Assembly: GCF_009903685.1 (NCBI RefSeq)
Contig: NZ_JAAABI010000004.1
Span: forward strand, 1-64,000
DNA: 64,000 bases
Source of the DNA: Flagellimonas ochracea
Lineage (GTDB): Bacteria > Bacteroidota > Bacteroidia > Flavobacteriales > Flavobacteriaceae
Direction of reading: 5' to 3'
Shown in pieces: positions 62,141 through 64,000 of this stretch (its first letter is position 1; each line of letters opens with the position of its first letter). A program made the position numbers and the translations under genes. Under the pieces are notes generated by a model. It was not told where the DNA came from. It worked only from the letters and a program-made list of their open reading frames with translations, and made no database searches.

Positions 62141-63070
62141 CTATTTAGAAATTAGTTCCAGAGAGTGGTTTCTATCCTTCTTCAGTTGCCTTTGCAACTC
62201 GTCAACAGTTTCAAATTTGTGCTCATCACGGATTCGATGCAATAGGCCAACTTGAATTTTTTGACCATACAGATTGCCATCAAAGTCAAAAAAATTGATT
62301 TCTATACTTTTTTCCGTTCCGGAAACAGTGGGGTTGAACCCGATGTTCATCATGCCATGATATTGCTTACCTTGAATTTCACTCTGAACCACGTACACTC
62401 CATTTTTGGGAATTAGCTTGTAGTCTTCGGCTATATGGAGATTTGCAGTTGGGAACCCGAACTGTTTTCCCAAACCTTTTCCCTTGGTGATGGTGCCCGT
62501 CAGCATATAGGGATAGTTGAGGTAGTCATTGGCTGTAACTATGTCCCCTTCCAAAAGGGCTTTTCTAATTTTTGTTGAACTCACGGAAACCTCGTCAATC
62601 TCCTGAACTGGGATTTCCTCTACTTCAAAATCCAAAGTGTTTCCAAAGGCGATAAGGTCTTGAATGTTGGCATTGCGGTTTCTGCCAAAGCGATGGTCAT
62701 AGCCAATAATGATTTTTTTGGCTTTGAGGCTATTGACCAGAATATCCCGCACAAATTCGGTTGCCGAAAGTCTGGAAAACTTTTTGGTGAAGGGGTGGAC
62801 AATTAAATAATCGAGCCCCATCCTAGCCAGAATCTGTTTTTTTTCCTCAAGTGTATTTAGCAATTGGATATCGGCATCTTTCTGCAAAACCATCCGGGGA
62901 TGTGGGAAAAAGGTAAGCACTGTAGATTTTAAACCAGAACTTTTGGCATCATTTATGAGGCGTTCCAGTATCTTGCGATGACCAAGGTGAACGCCATCAA
63001 ATGTGCCTATGGTTATGGCTGTTTGATGCCCAATACCTTTAAAATGAGAAATATCTTGGATTGTTTCCAC
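62141..63070 (-). CDS. ribF: Bifunctional riboflavin kinase/FAD synthetase RibF
   Basis: RibF makes FMN and FAD from riboflavin. It starts with GTG at 63070. The N-terminal FAD synthetase has the nucleotidyltransferase motif IGTFDGVHLGHRKILERL near residue 22, and YDHRFGRNR near 124; the C-terminal riboflavin kinase has TGTITKGKGLGKQFGFPTANL near 193 and the VSGTEKSIEINFFDF segment. The HTTM gene follows without gap. Confidence 0.96.
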   Translation of the reverse strand: METIQDISHFKGIGHQTAITIGTFDGVHLGHRKILERLINDAKSSGLKSTVLTFFPHPRMVLQKDADIQLLNTLEEKKQILARMGLDYLIVHPFTKKFSRLSATEFVRDILVNSLKAKKIIIGYDHRFGRNRNANIQDLIAFGNTLDFEVEEIPVQEIDEVSVSSTKIRKALLEGDIVTANDYLNYPYMLTGTITKGKGLGKQFGFPTANLHIAEDYKLIPKNGVYVVQSEIQGKQYHGMMNIGFNPTVSGTEKSIEINFFDFDGNLYGQKIQVGLLHRIRDEHKFETVDELQRQLKKDRNHSLELISK

Positions 63071-63094
63071 CTTATCGAGAAAATAAAAAAGGCT

Positions 63095-63102
63095 TATTTT
63101 TG
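63095..63102 (+). promoter_or_regulatory. Promoter -7 box of the metalloprotease gene
   Basis: TATTTTTG fits TAnnTTTG and lies 24 bases before the ATG at 63127, in the divergent gap with ribF. Confidence 0.5.
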
Positions 63103-63126
63103 AAATTTGACCGATGCCCTAATCGT

Positions 63127-64000
63127 ATGAAAGCTAAATTACATCTTGTTTTTTCAATAACCATAATTTTCGCCTGCTTTTCCTCATATGGGCAACAAGG
63201 GTATTGGAAATCCATTTCCAAAGAATCGAGTTTTAAAAGCGCTTCGGTAAAGAACATGTCAAAAGCAGGAGCCGCTTTTTCGTTGAATAAAACTGCATTT
63301 GAAAAGGAATTGCAACAACTGTCTTTTTTAAAGGGTCAAAAAAAAGTGACCTATTTTCCTGTTTCAGAGAATGAGATGGTTGCATTTGCACTAGAAGAAA
63401 CTCCTTTGTTAAGTGAAGAATTGGCCAAGAAATTTCCCAAGATAAAATCGTACTCCGGGTTAAGCTTAGATGGAAAATTTAAGATAAAACTAAGTGGTTC
63501 TCATAAAGGACTGCAGGGAATGGTTGTGAACGTGACGGATAAAAAGACCATTTTTATGGAAAAGGTTTCCAACAAAACGGATACTTACATTTTGTATGAA
63601 AAAGGTTCAGGGGCTTCCGCCAAGGAGGATTTTGTGTGTGAAACAGCAAAGCTGCAATCTACAGTTTTCAAGACCATTGTGCCTTTAGTGGATGATCAAT
63701 TGCTAAGGAGATATAGAATAGCCGTATCCGCTTCCGGAGAGTATACCCAATTTCATGGGGGAACGGTGGCAGATGCATTAGCTGCAATCAACGCAACATT
63801 GACTCGGGTCAATCAGGTGTTTGAAACCGATTTGGGGGTGACCTTGGAACTGGTTCCCAATAACGACCTCGTGATTTTTACCAACCCAAATACTGATCCA
63901 TATACCTCCAATTTGAATGGCGAAGTACAAAATACATTGACAACAACCATTGGAGAGGCAAACTACGATGTTGGCCATCTTTTTCACAAAGTTGGTGAAG
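63127..64000 (+). CDS. Reprolysin-type secreted metalloprotease, 3' truncated by window
   Basis: The ATG at 63127 opens a frame with no stop to the window end (291 codons visible). It has a signal peptide (residues 3-21, ...FSSYGQQ), then a propeptide-like part (KKVTYFPVSENEMVAFALEETPLLSEELAKKFPKI) and the start of a reprolysin metallopeptidase domain (YRIAVSASGEYTQFHGGTVADALAAINATLTRVNQVFETDLGVTLELV). The zinc motif HExxHxxGxxH is not yet reached: the sequence ends in DVGHLFHKVGE. Flavobacterial members are usually large, T9SS-exported proteins. Confidence 0.88.
   Translation, partial: MKAKLHLVFSITIIFACFSSYGQQGYWKSISKESSFKSASVKNMSKAGAAFSLNKTAFEKELQQLSFLKGQKKVTYFPVSENEMVAFALEETPLLSEELAKKFPKIKSYSGLSLDGKFKIKLSGSHKGLQGMVVNVTDKKTIFMEKVSNKTDTYILYEKGSGASAKEDFVCETAKLQSTVFKTIVPLVDDQLLRRYRIAVSASGEYTQFHGGTVADALAAINATLTRVNQVFETDLGVTLELVPNNDLVIFTNPNTDPYTSNLNGEVQNTLTTTIGEANYDVGHLFHKVGE

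Noticed and set aside
1..64000. CRISPR array, prophage, integron or tRNA genes
   Set aside because: No regularly spaced direct repeats, phage structural or integrase genes, or complete tRNA folds were seen on either strand.

Overview
The window is chromosomal DNA of a Bacteroidota bacterium, almost certainly a marine member of the family Flavobacteriaceae. The reasons are: promoters of the TAnnTTTG (-7) / TTG (-33) type instead of E. coli-like boxes; starts without Shine-Dalgarno sequences; a type IX secretion (T9SS) C-terminal sorting domain on one protein; DUF1501/DUF1800, HTTM, DUF4199 and DUF6428 families; and short dispersed palindromes of the TCATTTCGA...GAGAAATCT kind that are frequent in flavobacterial genomes. 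No rRNA, tRNA, CRISPR, prophage or intact insertion sequence is visible. It reads as ordinary core and accessory chromosome, with many small operons and very tight convergent gene pairs.

Layout. 1-2.6 kb: a promoter and a structured leader, then molybdenum cofactor genes moaE-moaC, a small acidic protein and a threonine dehydrogenase. 2.6-14.9 kb: envelope and secreted proteins (lipoprotein, NTF2-like, TPR, M28 membrane peptidase, 1049-residue sortilin/BNR protein, SIMPL protein), a CBS protein, glycerate kinase and a GNAT enzyme. 15-22.6 kb: a Dps-like protein, a membrane LytTR regulator, then a four-gene unit of a Tat-exported molybdenum hydroxylase (2Fe-2S and Mo subunits) with two secreted proteins of unknown role, followed by a tail-less SSB and a 54-residue Cys/Lys protein. 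22.6-30 kb: PAP2 phosphatase, histone-deacetylase-like hydrolase coupled to metG, and the DUF1800-DUF1501 pair. 30-34.4 kb: YraN, an HTH-plus-ACT regulator with a palindrome inside its promoter, a DUF3352 protein and a serine hydrolase.

34.4-44 kb holds DNA repair: mfd and the four-gene ligase-associated repair cluster (exonuclease, ATP-dependent ligase, Lhr-type helicase, PdeM phosphoesterase), with dispersed palindromic repeats around and even inside mfd. 44-50 kb: TerB-like protein, class 1 fructose bisphosphatase, GNAT-aspartokinase pair, and a PlsC-GNAT fusion of the OlsF amino-acid-lipid synthase type. 49-51 kb: a compact arsenic operon (arsR, DUF6428, GNAT, arsC) with an ATATTGCAATAT palindrome upstream but no arsenite exporter. 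51-64 kb: small membrane and cytoplasmic proteins, a membrane-anchored LuxR regulator, a 2-hydroxyacid dehydrogenase, mgtE-rsmA, a TPR protein, serS, HTTM-ribF, and the start of a reprolysin-type secreted metalloprotease cut by the window edge.

The best candidates for undescribed biology are the moaE leader RNA, the palindromic repeat that has been absorbed in frame into mfd (twice) and metG, the molybdenum hydroxylase unit with its two unknown secreted partners, and the ACT regulator with its own putative operator. No clearly new multi-gene defence or mobile system was found.
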